From Commensalibacter intestini A911 (lineage in GTDB: Bacteria; Pseudomonadota; Alphaproteobacteria; Acetobacterales; Acetobacteraceae): a DNA stretch of 64,000 bases. The stretch is from assembly GCF_000231445.1 (NCBI RefSeq), contig NZ_AGFR01000007.1:62001-126000 (forward strand), written 5' to 3'. The position numbers were made by a program, and so were the translations under genes. Under the pieces are notes generated by a model. It was not told the DNA's origin. It made no database searches and saw only the letters and a program-made list of their open reading frames with translations. Shown piece by piece: positions 35,245-46,213 of this stretch. Positions within the stretch are counted from its first letter, which is position 1. Each line of letters starts with the position of its first letter.

Positions 35245-37329
35245 CTAATCCCCCCAAAGCTTTGATATTTTTATTTTCTTTTGAATTACTTGATGTAAAT
35301 AGTTCATATAATATAACTCCCCACAAACATAACGCCCATTTTTCAAATGCATATTTGCCAACCCTAAATCTTGGTAAACCGATAGATATTTTTCACTGAC
35401 ATTCCAAAAAGCAATAGAACGATTTTCTTGAGTTGCTAAATCTCTTAATCTCCAAATCGTATTAATAATCTCGCTTTCCTTACCTACAGGATCAGCCATT
35501 CCTATCAACATTCCTTCTCGCCTTAAAAAAGGTGCAACTGTCCCTTCTATTGAACAAATCAAAATACCATTAGGTTTTGTTTCTGCGATAGCCTCAATAG
35601 TTGAATTAGACAATACTTCGTAAAGTTTTTTCGTTTCGCCTGACCAGCTAGCAAATTTAATTTTAGCGGGCAACATCATTTTAAATAAAACGAGAATACC
35701 AACAATAGTCATGCAAACAATAACCCACTTTGTCTCAAAAGAAACCTTTCTGGATAATAAAATCTCTACAATTCCATGATTAGCTGTATGATGTGGACTG
35801 ATCCAAACCATAACGTAAACAGTTACCATTAACACTAAAACCTCAATCCCTGTTTTTAACGACAAAGGCGAAGCACTAAAGTTGGCTTTTCGATAATAAC
35901 AATATCTGAAAGGTGCAATAAAAAAGGCGGACAAAATCAAAATAATTGGAACGAATAGAGGTGCCCCTCTCATAAAAGTAATAGCAACTAAAGCAAATAA
36001 TGTTATTAAACTTAATCGCCAAGCCATCGTAATTCTGCGGGCTAAAGCAACTGTTAATGTCAACAACAGCATTCCTAATAAAGAAATAATATAATCCCCG
36101 ACAACCTCAATCACCGTAAAGAAAGAATTAAGCACAATCCATTTTGTAGGGTCAAGCACGGGCAATGCCAGAACCATTAATCCACAAATCGCTACTGCTG
36201 CAGCCGCAATATTGACTGAAAAAGCAGCATCACTTTCTCTAACTTTAGCTGTAGATGAAGGCATAGGGCGCAATTTAAAAATAAAAAGTTTTTTCGCATT
36301 ATTTTGTAGTGCATTACCACCACGTAAAAACACCTCATGACCAGCAAACATAATACCTGCAAAAAATAAGGGAATCAGATAATAAAATAAGCGAAAAAGA
36401 ATAGTAACACAAAAAATATTCGCCACTGGCATATAAGGTTGTAAAGCATATAACATACTTCCCTCAAATACGCCTGCCCCACCAGGAACACTAGAGACTA
36501 AACCCGCAGAATAAGAGGCAATATAAACCCCCAAAAAAGTCCAAAAATCAATCGGCTGATACCCAATAAGGTGAGAATGATCTGGAATAAAACAATAAGG
36601 GATTGCTGCCGTTGCGATCACTTCAGCTGTTGCGATTACAATTTGTGCCATTGCCATCATTGGCCTAGGAAAAGAAAAACGATATTTCCAGAGTTTAAGC
36701 TCGTTACAATAAAAAGAAATCACCACATAAGCGGCAACGAACAATAAACATAAACTTCCCAACATGACAAAAACATATTCAGGAAGCTCATGACCAATCA
36801 AAGGCAGATCAGAGCCTTTAAAAATAAATAATGCCCCGACTATAACTGCGGCACCTAAAAAATAAGTAATCGAGCAAAAAGCGATAACTTGAACAATTTC
36901 AATCGCTTGAAGCCCCCAACTGCCATATAATCGAAACCGAACAATGGCACCAGAGACTGCTGAAAACCCGATATTATGCGATAAAACATAAGAGCAAAAT
37001 GCTGCAAATGCTGTTTTCAAAAAGGACAACCGATGCCCGACTTGAAGCACTGCTAATTTGTCATAAAAAGATAAAATCAGAAATGATAAAAACGTACATC
37101 CCGCTGCAGCATATAAAGCAACATTCGGAATTTGTGTTAAAGAAAATTTAATTTCTTTAAGACTGAGGTGTTTAAACTCTTTTTGTACGACATAGATAGC
37201 AGCCACAAAAATTACAATACCGAAAATACGAGAGAAAAATTTAAAATAAGTCTTCCAACTTTTATCTTTAAATTGACTTCTCTTTACTTTTGACGTTGTC
37301 TCTTCTAAACAAGGATCTTTGGGCTGCAT
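35245..37329 (-). CDS. MprF-like lysylphosphatidylglycerol flippase with shortened synthase domain
   Basis: MprF proteins move Lys-tRNA-derived lysine onto phosphatidylglycerol and flip the lipid outward, lowering membrane charge. This 694-residue protein has a long multi-helix flippase part: GFSAVSGAIVRFRLYGSWGL near residue 120, SSVPGGAGVFEGSMLYAL near 285, up to about residue 555. It then enters the DUF2156 synthase domain (LICSIEGTVAPFLRREGMLIGMADPVG, then SEKYLSVYQDLGL). It stops about 150-180 residues short of the usual 840-870, so most of the aminoacyl-transfer domain is missing. I see no frame that restores it. It lies 50 bases after the class I LysRS gene on the same strand. Confidence 0.8.
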   Translation of the reverse strand: MQPKDPCLEETTSKVKRSQFKDKSWKTYFKFFSRIFGIVIFVAAIYVVQKEFKHLSLKEIKFSLTQIPNVALYAAAGCTFLSFLILSFYDKLAVLQVGHRLSFLKTAFAAFCSYVLSHNIGFSAVSGAIVRFRLYGSWGLQAIEIVQVIAFCSITYFLGAAVIVGALFIFKGSDLPLIGHELPEYVFVMLGSLCLLFVAAYVVISFYCNELKLWKYRFSFPRPMMAMAQIVIATAEVIATAAIPYCFIPDHSHLIGYQPIDFWTFLGVYIASYSAGLVSSVPGGAGVFEGSMLYALQPYMPVANIFCVTILFRLFYYLIPLFFAGIMFAGHEVFLRGGNALQNNAKKLFIFKLRPMPSSTAKVRESDAAFSVNIAAAAVAICGLMVLALPVLDPTKWIVLNSFFTVIEVVGDYIISLLGMLLLTLTVALARRITMAWRLSLITLFALVAITFMRGAPLFVPIILILSAFFIAPFRYCYYRKANFSASPLSLKTGIEVLVLMVTVYVMVWISPHHTANHGIVEILLSRKVSFETKWVIVCMTIVGILVLFKMMLPAKIKFASWSGETKKLYEVLSNSTIEAIAETKPNGILICSIEGTVAPFLRREGMLIGMADPVGKESEIINTIWRLRDLATQENRSIAFWNVSEKYLSVYQDLGLANMHLKNGRYVCGELYYMNYLHQVIQKKIKISKLWGD

Positions 37330-37379
37330 ATCTCTACTATATCGTTATTAAAACAAATTGCTTTTAGTGAATGACCAGA

Positions 37380-38999
37380 TTACTCTCTGGTCAACGCTGT
37401 TTCGATCAACTCGATGGTTTCTGAAACACCGTAAACAGCAATAAACATCCCAAAACGAGGCCCTTCTTTTTGCCCTAACAAGACTTCGTATAAACATCCA
37501 AACCATGCTCTTAATGGCTCAAATTCGAATTCTTTACCCACGGCAAAAACCATATTTTGCAATTCATCTGCGGTTACAGATTGACCTTGAACTGCACGCA
37601 ACTTATCAGCCAACGATGTCAAAGCCTGTTTTTCTTTGTCATCTGGCCTACGATAATCTTTATTTGGTTTAATAAAATCAGCATAATAGGCCAATGCACA
37701 ATCCACTAATTTAGACAACATTGGATGAGTTTCTGCGGAAACTGTATCATCATAACGCTTTAAAAAGCCCCATAAGATTTCAGCACGCTCTGCATTCGCC
37801 ACAGACGCAAGATTTAATAACATTGCAAAGGTAATCGGACTTCCTGCTTTTTCAGGTAATTGCCCTTGATGAATAAACCAAGCAGGATTGTTATAGATTT
37901 TTTCTTTTTCTGCATCGTCTAAACGATCTTTATTTTTTTCTAGCTCAGCCCAATCAGAAACATGCTTTAAATATTCATCGGTTGCTTTTGGAATAACATC
38001 AAAAAATAGTCTTTTTGCACGTTTAGGCGCATTAAACATATATAACGCCAAACTTTCCTCTGGTGCATACTGCAACCATTCTTCAATAGATAACCCATTA
38101 CCCTTAGATTTTGAGATTTTTTGTCCTTGATCATCTAAGAACAATTCATAAGTCAGATTGATTGGAGGCTCTCCGCCTAAGATTTTACAAATTCGACTGG
38201 ATAACTTCACGCTATCAATCAAATCTTTCCCAGACATTTCATAGTCAACACCCAATGCATACCAACGCATTGCCCAATCTGCTTTCCATTGTAATTTAGC
38301 ATGACCGCCTGTTACCAATGTTTCAAATGCTTTGCCATTTTCATCACGCCATACAACTGTCCCTGCAACAGGATCAATTTTTTCCATTGGCACTTGCATG
38401 ACAATGCCTGTTTCAGGATGAATAGGCAGTACAGGAGAATAAGTTGCACGTCGCTCTTCTCTTAATGTTTTGCCAACCACAGCAACAATTTCATCATGAA
38501 CTTCTAAAACGCGCTTTAACGCAGCATCAAATCGTCCTGATGTATAATAATCAGTTGCTGATGCGAATTCATATTCAAAATTAAAATGATCCAAGAAAGA
38601 GCAAAGTTGTGCGTTATTATGTGCACCAAAAGAATCATGTGTTCCAAAAGGATCAGGAATACGAGACAACTGCTTACCCAAATGTTGTGCCAGCATTTCT
38701 TTGTTCGGAACATTATCAGGAACTTTGCGTAACCCATCCATATCGTCTGAAAACGCCAAGATTTTAATCGGTTGTCCAGTTAATGCTTGATACGCCTGAC
38801 GCACCCAAGAGGTTCTTGCAACTTCACCAAAAGTACCAATATGAGGCAGACCAGATGGGCCATATCCTGTTTCCAGCAAGGCAGGCTTATCTGACTTCTC
38901 TTTCTTACTCTTTATACGATCAGCAAGCTTAACTGCTTCCTCAAAAGGCCAAGATTTTGGTATCGACGTAAAAGAAGAAAAATCATTTTTAGACATCAT
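37380..38999 (-). CDS. lysS: Lysyl-tRNA synthetase, class I
   Basis: Charges tRNA-Lys. The 539-residue enzyme is of the class I type found in archaea and many alphaproteobacteria, not the common class II. The HIGH-like motif appears as GYGPSGLPHIGTFGE near residue 45 and the KMSKS loop as GQKISKSKGNGLS. The C-terminal helical domain is complete. Two ATGs stand at the start, 38999 and 38996. It is the first gene of a pair with the MprF-like gene. Its promoter region contains a perfect 20-base palindrome shared with the divergent helicase. Confidence 0.93.
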   Translation of the reverse strand: MMSKNDFSSFTSIPKSWPFEEAVKLADRIKSKKEKSDKPALLETGYGPSGLPHIGTFGEVARTSWVRQAYQALTGQPIKILAFSDDMDGLRKVPDNVPNKEMLAQHLGKQLSRIPDPFGTHDSFGAHNNAQLCSFLDHFNFEYEFASATDYYTSGRFDAALKRVLEVHDEIVAVVGKTLREERRATYSPVLPIHPETGIVMQVPMEKIDPVAGTVVWRDENGKAFETLVTGGHAKLQWKADWAMRWYALGVDYEMSGKDLIDSVKLSSRICKILGGEPPINLTYELFLDDQGQKISKSKGNGLSIEEWLQYAPEESLALYMFNAPKRAKRLFFDVIPKATDEYLKHVSDWAELEKNKDRLDDAEKEKIYNNPAWFIHQGQLPEKAGSPITFAMLLNLASVANAERAEILWGFLKRYDDTVSAETHPMLSKLVDCALAYYADFIKPNKDYRRPDDKEKQALTSLADKLRAVQGQSVTADELQNMVFAVGKEFEFEPLRAWFGCLYEVLLGQKEGPRFGMFIAVYGVSETIELIETALTRE

Positions 39000-39057
39000 T
39001 TTACAGACATTCCAAAGATGCCTGCCCTCTGTAATAAATTAAATTAACAACAAAACA

Positions 39058-39077
39058 CTCTGTTCAATTGAACAGAG
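39058..39077. promoter_or_regulatory. Perfect 20-base palindrome between lysS and the DinG-like gene
   Basis: CTCTGTTCAATTGAACAGAG is self-complementary over all 20 bases. Its core CTGT-N8-ACAG matches the enterobacterial LexA box pattern. It lies 47 bases before the DinG-like ATG and about 58 bases before lysS. It could be an operator for one or both genes. Alphaproteobacterial LexA normally uses GTTC-N7-GTTC, which is not present here. Confidence 0.5.
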
Positions 39078-39124
39078 CAAAAAAGTAGAATATCATCAAA
39101 TATTCTTAAACTGTTAGTGAAAAA

Positions 39125-41944
39125 ATGTTTTTAGACAATTATTCGACACTTACCATCCATCAACATCAATACTCTCTCCTGACTTCTGAAGGGGAAATCC
39201 TTGATTTATCAATCTCTCAAGCCATTGAAAAAGTTGGTAAAGAGTCTGCTGTTTTTGTCATTCATGCACCCATTACGTATCGAAAATTACAGTCACCTAA
39301 AAACATCAATCCCCATGATTGGTTCGATATCCTCGAATTTGCTGCTTTTATCTATCCCACAAAATCTTTTGGATTTACCCCTCAAGCGATCGCGCGTGCA
39401 TTAGATATCCCTTGCCCAGAACCTGTCAGTGCTGATTTTCTACTGACAATTATTGACCATTTGGTTCAGCAATTAAAAGACAAACAACTTCACTTTCCTT
39501 CTGAAGCATTACAAGCTCAAGCAGCGGCATTATTTTATGCACAATGGAAATGGGCTCCATTAGTATTAGACGTTCTAAACGTCACCATCCCTATTCCACC
39601 TAAAAACTTACAACCCAATGATAGTTTAAAAATATGGCGTAGATTACCTAAATGGCAAGAAGAGCCTGCTCGTCCACCACCAAGACAACTGCCTTTACAA
39701 CGCAAAGACACATTACAACGTTTATCAGAACTCTTAGGGCCAAATGCAGAAACCAGAGTAGGACAAATCGACTTTGCTGATATTTCCCGTGCAGCCTTTG
39801 AGCCACGCAATCATCCTGATTGTCCTAACGTTGTTTTAGCAGAAGCTGGAACTGGCACAGGTAAGACACTGGGATATATGGCTCCCGCCACTTTGTGGGC
39901 TGACCAAAATGAAGGCACCGTATGGATTAATACCTATACAAAGCACTTACAACGACAAATCGAAGACGAGTTTACAAGGCTTTATCCAGATCCAGAAATC
40001 AGAAAAGAACATGTCGTTGTCAGAAAAGGTCGAGAAAATTACTTATGCTTACTTAATTTAGAAGAGCATCTCAATACACTTTCTCAACACCAACATAGAA
40101 ATAAAATAGCATTAATTTTATTATGCCGTTGGGCTGAAGAAACCAATGATGGGGACTTATTTGGCGGAGACCTTCCTAGCTGGTTTAACGATCTATTTAG
40201 CGAACGACTACTTTATCAACTTGCAGAACGTAGAGGCGAATGTATTCACGGAGCCTGCCCCCATTATCAATGTTGTTTTGTCGAGAACTCTATCCATCAA
40301 GCACAAAATGCAGATATCGTCATTGCCAATCATGCCCTCGTCATGCAACAGATTTCTTGGTACATGAATAATAACCTCAATGATCAATCTAGCTTTCCCA
40401 CGCGCTTTATTTTTGACGAAGCACATCATTTACTCGACGCCACAGACAGCGCATATTCCGTCGCATTCTCTTTGTTAGAAACAAGTGAGCTAAGACGCTG
40501 GCTATTGGGCAATGAAGGTAACAAAACACGCTCAAAAGGGCTTAAAAAACGTATTCATGACGTTATTGTCGGCGATGCTAAACTAGAGAAATTACTAGAA
40601 AGCATTTTACAAGCAACACATGCATTGCCTGTTTTAAACTGGTCTTCTCATTTTTCTACAGAGCCAGACAATAATTTTGTTCCGGATAGCAACCAAACGG
40701 AATATTTCTTTTATTTAGTCTACACACAAATACTTGCACGCTCACAAAAGAATATCTCCCCTATTCCTGTTCCAGAATATTATGATCAAAATGAGTGTGA
40801 TTTATTTCCAATTCTACCAGAGTTACAACAACAAGCATCAATCCTTTCTGAATGTTTTTTACAACTCTTAACACCTTTATTACAGTTTATTCAAACTCTA
40901 GAGCATAAACTTAAAACAGATATTGATACACTAGATAAATATTCAAAAGATCGCATTGAAACAACGATTAGCTCTTTGCAAAGACGTGCTGTAAATCCGT
41001 TAAGCGTATGGGTTGATCTATTAAACCTCTTGGATCAACCTAAACAAGATCGACAAGAGCCTCAAACCCATGTAACCTTCTTAAAAATTGAAAAGTCAGG
41101 CACTCGGATTTTAGATATTGGAATTTTTCATCATTGGCTAGACCCAACACTTCCCTTTATGAAAAGTATCGCCAATTATGCACACGGTATTATCTTAACT
41201 TCTGCCACCCTCAGAGACGATAGTCAACATGACACCGAAGCAACATGGCAAGCTGCTGAAAAACGTGTTGGCACACCACATCTTCCACTCGCACCTATTC
41301 GTGCCTCTTTAGTCTGTCCATTTGATTATTCAAAACAAGCTCGTATTTATATTATCAATGATATCAATACACCATCGATCAATAATCTTGCGCATGCTTA
41401 TTTAAATCTATTCCAAGCCTCTAAAGGCGGGGCATTGGGACTGTTTACGGCTATTCAACGGTTAAGAGCTGTGCATCAAAGAATTATTCATCCTTTGGAA
41501 GAACAAAACATTTCTTTGTTTGCGCAACATGTTGATCCAATAAATAATAACAGCCTCATTGAACTCTTTAAATCCGAACAACATTCTTGCTTGCTTGGAA
41601 CGGACGCAATGCGAGATGGCATTAATATTCCAGGAGATGCACTAAGATTGGTTGTCTTTGAGAAAATGCCTTGGCCAAGACCAGATATTCTACATCGTGA
41701 AAGACGAAGATATTTTTATCCTGAAAGCCCAAACTTCTATGACGAACAATTGGTTAGATTACGATTAAGACAAGCTTTTGGTCGTTTAATTCGTAGCCAA
41801 ACAGATAGAGGGATTTTTGTTATTTTAGATCGGAGAACTCCAACAAAAATGCTATCTGCATTCCCACCTGATGCTCCAATTGTAAGAATATCTCTACAAG
41901 ATGCGATTACATCTATTACAGAGTTCTACAAAGATATTTCATAG
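39125..41944 (+). CDS. DinG/Rad3-like ATP-dependent DNA helicase
   Basis: Superfamily-2 XPD-type helicase. The 939-residue protein has AEAGTGTGKTLGYMAPATLW (Walker A, about residue 240) and FIFDEAHHLLDA (DEAH box). A cysteine cluster (Cys in YLCLLNLEEHL, GECIHGACPHYQCC) fits the 4Fe-4S cluster of this group. GTDAMRDGINIPGDAL and LRQAFGRLIRSQTDRGIFVILDRR form motifs V-VI. The 230-residue N-terminal extension (beginning YSTLTIHQHQYSLLTSEG) is not a helicase motif and may be a nuclease-like or binding part. E. coli DinG is damage-inducible and unwinds R-loops and G-quadruplexes; the same role here is inference. Confidence 0.88.
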   Translation: MFLDNYSTLTIHQHQYSLLTSEGEILDLSISQAIEKVGKESAVFVIHAPITYRKLQSPKNINPHDWFDILEFAAFIYPTKSFGFTPQAIARALDIPCPEPVSADFLLTIIDHLVQQLKDKQLHFPSEALQAQAAALFYAQWKWAPLVLDVLNVTIPIPPKNLQPNDSLKIWRRLPKWQEEPARPPPRQLPLQRKDTLQRLSELLGPNAETRVGQIDFADISRAAFEPRNHPDCPNVVLAEAGTGTGKTLGYMAPATLWADQNEGTVWINTYTKHLQRQIEDEFTRLYPDPEIRKEHVVVRKGRENYLCLLNLEEHLNTLSQHQHRNKIALILLCRWAEETNDGDLFGGDLPSWFNDLFSERLLYQLAERRGECIHGACPHYQCCFVENSIHQAQNADIVIANHALVMQQISWYMNNNLNDQSSFPTRFIFDEAHHLLDATDSAYSVAFSLLETSELRRWLLGNEGNKTRSKGLKKRIHDVIVGDAKLEKLLESILQATHALPVLNWSSHFSTEPDNNFVPDSNQTEYFFYLVYTQILARSQKNISPIPVPEYYDQNECDLFPILPELQQQASILSECFLQLLTPLLQFIQTLEHKLKTDIDTLDKYSKDRIETTISSLQRRAVNPLSVWVDLLNLLDQPKQDRQEPQTHVTFLKIEKSGTRILDIGIFHHWLDPTLPFMKSIANYAHGIILTSATLRDDSQHDTEATWQAAEKRVGTPHLPLAPIRASLVCPFDYSKQARIYIINDINTPSINNLAHAYLNLFQASKGGALGLFTAIQRLRAVHQRIIHPLEEQNISLFAQHVDPINNNSLIELFKSEQHSCLLGTDAMRDGINIPGDALRLVVFEKMPWPRPDILHRERRRYFYPESPNFYDEQLVRLRLRQAFGRLIRSQTDRGIFVILDRRTPTKMLSAFPPDAPIVRISLQDAITSITEFYKDIS

Positions 41945-41961
41945 TCCATAAAAACACAAAG

Positions 41962-41983
41962 CCGGTTCTCTTTCAAGAACCGG
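41962..41983. terminator. Terminator between the DinG-like and cold-shock genes
   Basis: CCGGTTCT (41962-41969) and AGAACCGG (41976-41983) with a six-base loop, in the gap between two convergent genes. On the minus strand CTTTGTGTTTTT follows, so it suits the cold-shock gene best. Confidence 0.7.
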
Positions 41984-42035
41984 TTCGCTTACGGTAACGA
42001 GCTCACTCTAATACCAGTAATCAATGCTTTAAAGC

Positions 42036-42239
42036 TTACAAAGGCTTTAAGTTTGCTGCAGCAGCTTTACCGCGCTCTGTCACGATTTCGTAACTTACAC
42101 GTTGATTTTCTTTCAAATCACGTAAACCAGCTGCCTGAACTGCAGTGATATGAACGAACACGTCTTTACCACCTTCTTCAGGTACAATAAAACCAAATCC
42201 TTTTGTAGGATTAAACCATTTCACGGTTCCAGTTTGCAT
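42036..42239 (-). CDS. Cold-shock protein, CspA family
   Basis: A 67-residue single cold-shock domain that binds single-stranded RNA and DNA. It starts [26 protein letters not shown] is RNP1 and VFVHI is RNP2. The frame runs upstream to a TTG, but the ATG at 42239 is right because the fold starts there and AAAGGATCC lies before it. The leader (42240-42400) contains a hairpin, AGAAAGT/ACTTTCT (about 42340-42360), in keeping with the structured leaders of cold-shock mRNAs. Confidence 0.95.
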   Translation of the reverse strand: MQTGTVKWFNPTKGFGFIVPEEGGKDVFVHITAVQAAGLRDLKENQRVSYEIVTERGKAAAANLKPL

Positions 42240-42624
42240 TAACCGCGGATCCTTTATCAATTAGATAACCAAGCCTTTGAAATGGAGACCTGGTATAGAG
42301 TTAAAATATCAAAACGAAGCGAACCTCGTTAAACTTAATAGAAAGTATTAAAACTTTCTGATACCATTTGGCACATAAAATGCATAAACTGTCAAATAAA
42401 ATATTAGAAAAAAAGGTAAAAAACAAAAATGTCACACAATATTCATCTAATTGAAAAAATAATTTTTCTATATATTCAAAATGATTGTAAGTAAAATAAT
42501 CATTTAATTACAAATAAATATTACTTATTAAATATAAAAAATACTAATATATATTTAAATTGAGCCCTTCATAACATTAAAGAAATAAAAAATAATTAAT
42601 AATTATAACAATACAAAAATCAAA
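42240..42624. other. Noncoding divergent region between the cold-shock and DMT-exporter genes
   Basis: About 385 very AT-rich bases. The half next to the cold-shock gene is probably its long mRNA leader; a minus-strand TTGACA (rc of the TGTCAA at about 42388) could be its -35 box, but no good -10 box follows at the right distance. The other half holds no clear signals. No reading frame looked real. Confidence 0.4.
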
Positions 42625-43542
42625 ATGAATATTATTAAATACAAAGCTATTTTTATCGGAATATTATCTGCACTCTTTTTTGCCGTTACCTTTATTATTA
42701 ATAAATTAATGGCCAACGAAGGGGGCAGTTGGATCTGGTCATCTTCATTAAGATTTTATTGGATGCTTCCATTTTTTCTCGTTATCGTGATTATGAGAAA
42801 AAATTTATTCCCTGTATTGTTATCGATTCACCAACGACCCATTCAATGGATCCTATGGAGCACCATTGGTTTTGGAGTCTTTTATGCCCCCCTAACTTAC
42901 TCTGCAAGTTTTAGCCCCTCATGGCTTGTTGCAAGTAGTTGGCAGTTTACAATTATAGCAGGAATTTTAGTTTCTCCCTTTATTTACAAAGGGATACATA
43001 TTTCAATCTCGTCTTTTTTATTTTCTGGATTAATTTTCCTAGGTATTCTGACCATGCAAATTGGCCAGATTAATCATATTCAATTCAAAGACCTCCTCAC
43101 AGGTAGCTTTTGGATCGTTATCGCTGCCTTTGCCTACCCTCTGGGAAACAGAAAAATGATCTTAATGCTACAAGGCAGCCTAGATGTATACCAAAGAATC
43201 TTAGGGATGATTATTTGTAGCTTACCTTTTTGGCTCATTTTAAACGTGTATGGAATAACAATTGAACATTCGATACCCAACGATACACAAATTTACCAAA
43301 CCTTTATTGTCGCCTTATTTTCTGGCGTTATCGCGACTACTTTATTCTTTTACGCGGCTGAGTTAGTGCATCATGATTTAAAAACTCTTGCCAGCGTCGA
43401 AGCAACACAATCAGGAGAAGTTTTATTTACTCTGCTAGGAGAAATTATTCTCTTTCATATCGCGCTTCCTGATACACTTTCAATGATTGGGATTGGATTA
43501 GTGCTTATTGGAATGATTTTACATAGCACTCATTCCAAATAA
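42625..43542 (+). CDS. DMT-superfamily exporter (EmrE-like, PF13536 type)
   Basis: A 305-residue inner-membrane protein with about ten helices, in two five-helix halves, like EamA/DMT exporters. FIGILSALFFAVTFIINKLMA opens it and the C-terminal half contains SVEATQSGEVLFTLLGEIILF, the conserved region before the last helices. It resembles the 'multidrug resistance efflux transporter' group (PF13536), but the substrate is unknown. Single-gene transcript; the next gene converges on it with only four bases between the stops. Confidence 0.8.
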   Translation: MNIIKYKAIFIGILSALFFAVTFIINKLMANEGGSWIWSSSLRFYWMLPFFLVIVIMRKNLFPVLLSIHQRPIQWILWSTIGFGVFYAPLTYSASFSPSWLVASSWQFTIIAGILVSPFIYKGIHISISSFLFSGLIFLGILTMQIGQINHIQFKDLLTGSFWIVIAAFAYPLGNRKMILMLQGSLDVYQRILGMIICSLPFWLILNVYGITIEHSIPNDTQIYQTFIVALFSGVIATTLFFYAAELVHHDLKTLASVEATQSGEVLFTLLGEIILFHIALPDTLSMIGIGLVLIGMILHSTHSK

Positions 43543-43546
43543 TTAT

Positions 43547-44314
43547 TTATTTAGCAGGCAGGCCCCATTGGTTTGCTTGCTTTTTCGTATCCGTACAAGC
43601 CCATACGAAAAACAAAATATAAATCGGAAAGCATACAAAAAGTTTACCAAAAGGAACAAAAGAAAAAATATAAGTTAAAATAATCAATAAAGACCACCAA
43701 CCAGATCGTCCAATATCATGCAAACGACGTACTGTTACAGCAAAGCTTGGTATTAGGAAGATAAACCCACATATTATAGAACACATCCAACAAGCTAAAA
43801 AAGCTCCTAAAGCTGATATACCAAACATCTGATATATATCAGATGCTCCAAAATCATAATAATAAACATAATTAAAAAATAAATCTTTATTATTGTCTAC
43901 GATAAGGTAAGCAATAAAACTGATTATAATTGATGGAATAAGTTCAATCAAAAATGTCATTAACGAAAAATACCAAAACTCACTTCGTCTAGCTCTTCCC
44001 GAAAAATTAGCATAATTTCTCATACATTTTTTAAACCATGCAATCATTCCATATTTTACTTCTATTTCTAATTGCTTTCTATAAGCATCATTAATTGCTG
44101 CTGCTTCTACTTTTAAAGCCCCTCCATAACTAGAGATTTTATAAATCTTTAATACATTACCAGATAAATCAGCTTCAAAATCAACAATATCCCCCTTTTT
44201 AGGGGCTGCGTTTTCTTTCCACTCTCTTCCTATAAATGTATAACGTTTTCCATCATCTCCAGAAATATAACCTGTATTTTCCTGTATAGAAAAATCTAAA
44301 ATATTACCTCTCAT
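43547..44314 (-). CDS. DUF805 membrane protein with an N-terminal OB/cold-shock-like domain
   Basis: A 255-residue two-part protein. Residues 1-65 (MRGNILDFSIQENTGYISGD, then KKGDIVDFEADLSGNVLKIY) read like a small five-strand OB barrel related to cold-shock domains, although the RNP motifs are weak. Residues 95-255 are a DUF805 membrane domain with the typical RARRSEFWYFSLMTFL opening, four helices and AVTVRRLHDIGRSGWWSLLIIL. The start is the ATG at 44314, preceded by AAAGGGGGGTGTT, a strong ribosome site; a longer frame begins 12 codons earlier without one. It sits downstream of groEL behind a terminator. Function unknown. Confidence 0.75.
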   Translation of the reverse strand: MRGNILDFSIQENTGYISGDDGKRYTFIGREWKENAAPKKGDIVDFEADLSGNVLKIYKISSYGGALKVEAAAINDAYRKQLEIEVKYGMIAWFKKCMRNYANFSGRARRSEFWYFSLMTFLIELIPSIIISFIAYLIVDNNKDLFFNYVYYYDFGASDIYQMFGISALGAFLACWMCSIICGFIFLIPSFAVTVRRLHDIGRSGWWSLLIILTYIFSFVPFGKLFVCFPIYILFFVWACTDTKKQANQWGLPAK

Positions 44315-44395
44315 AACACCCCCCTTTAATAAAAAATTATTTTGATCCATTAATTATATAAACAAGGGAAGTATTGCCAATTTAAAGCAAATAAA

Positions 44396-44425
44396 AAACC
44401 GCCACTTCTTACAAAGTAGCGGTTT
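44396..44425 (-). terminator. Rho-independent terminator of groESL
   Basis: On the minus strand AAACCGCTACTT and AAGTGGCGGTTT pair over twelve bases with one G-U pair and a six-base loop, and TTTATT follows. It lies about 60 bases after the groEL stop. Confidence 0.88.
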
Positions 44426-44485
44426 CAAATTCTAAGAGGCGTCCCTCTTTTTATTTTTTAAGCAAATAAGCGTATCAGCGTTGGA

Positions 44486-46147
<1,662 letters not shown>

Positions 46148-46213
46148 TTATTTCTCCAAATATAAAGTGTAAGTCAAAAATAAAGCTAATTTAAATAAAA
46201 AGAAATTGTGGTA

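Noticed and set aside
35130-35400. A frameshift as the reason for the short MprF
   Set aside because: The two other minus-strand frames past the last shared residues either stop at once or do not resemble the synthase domain, and thpR on the other strand is intact.
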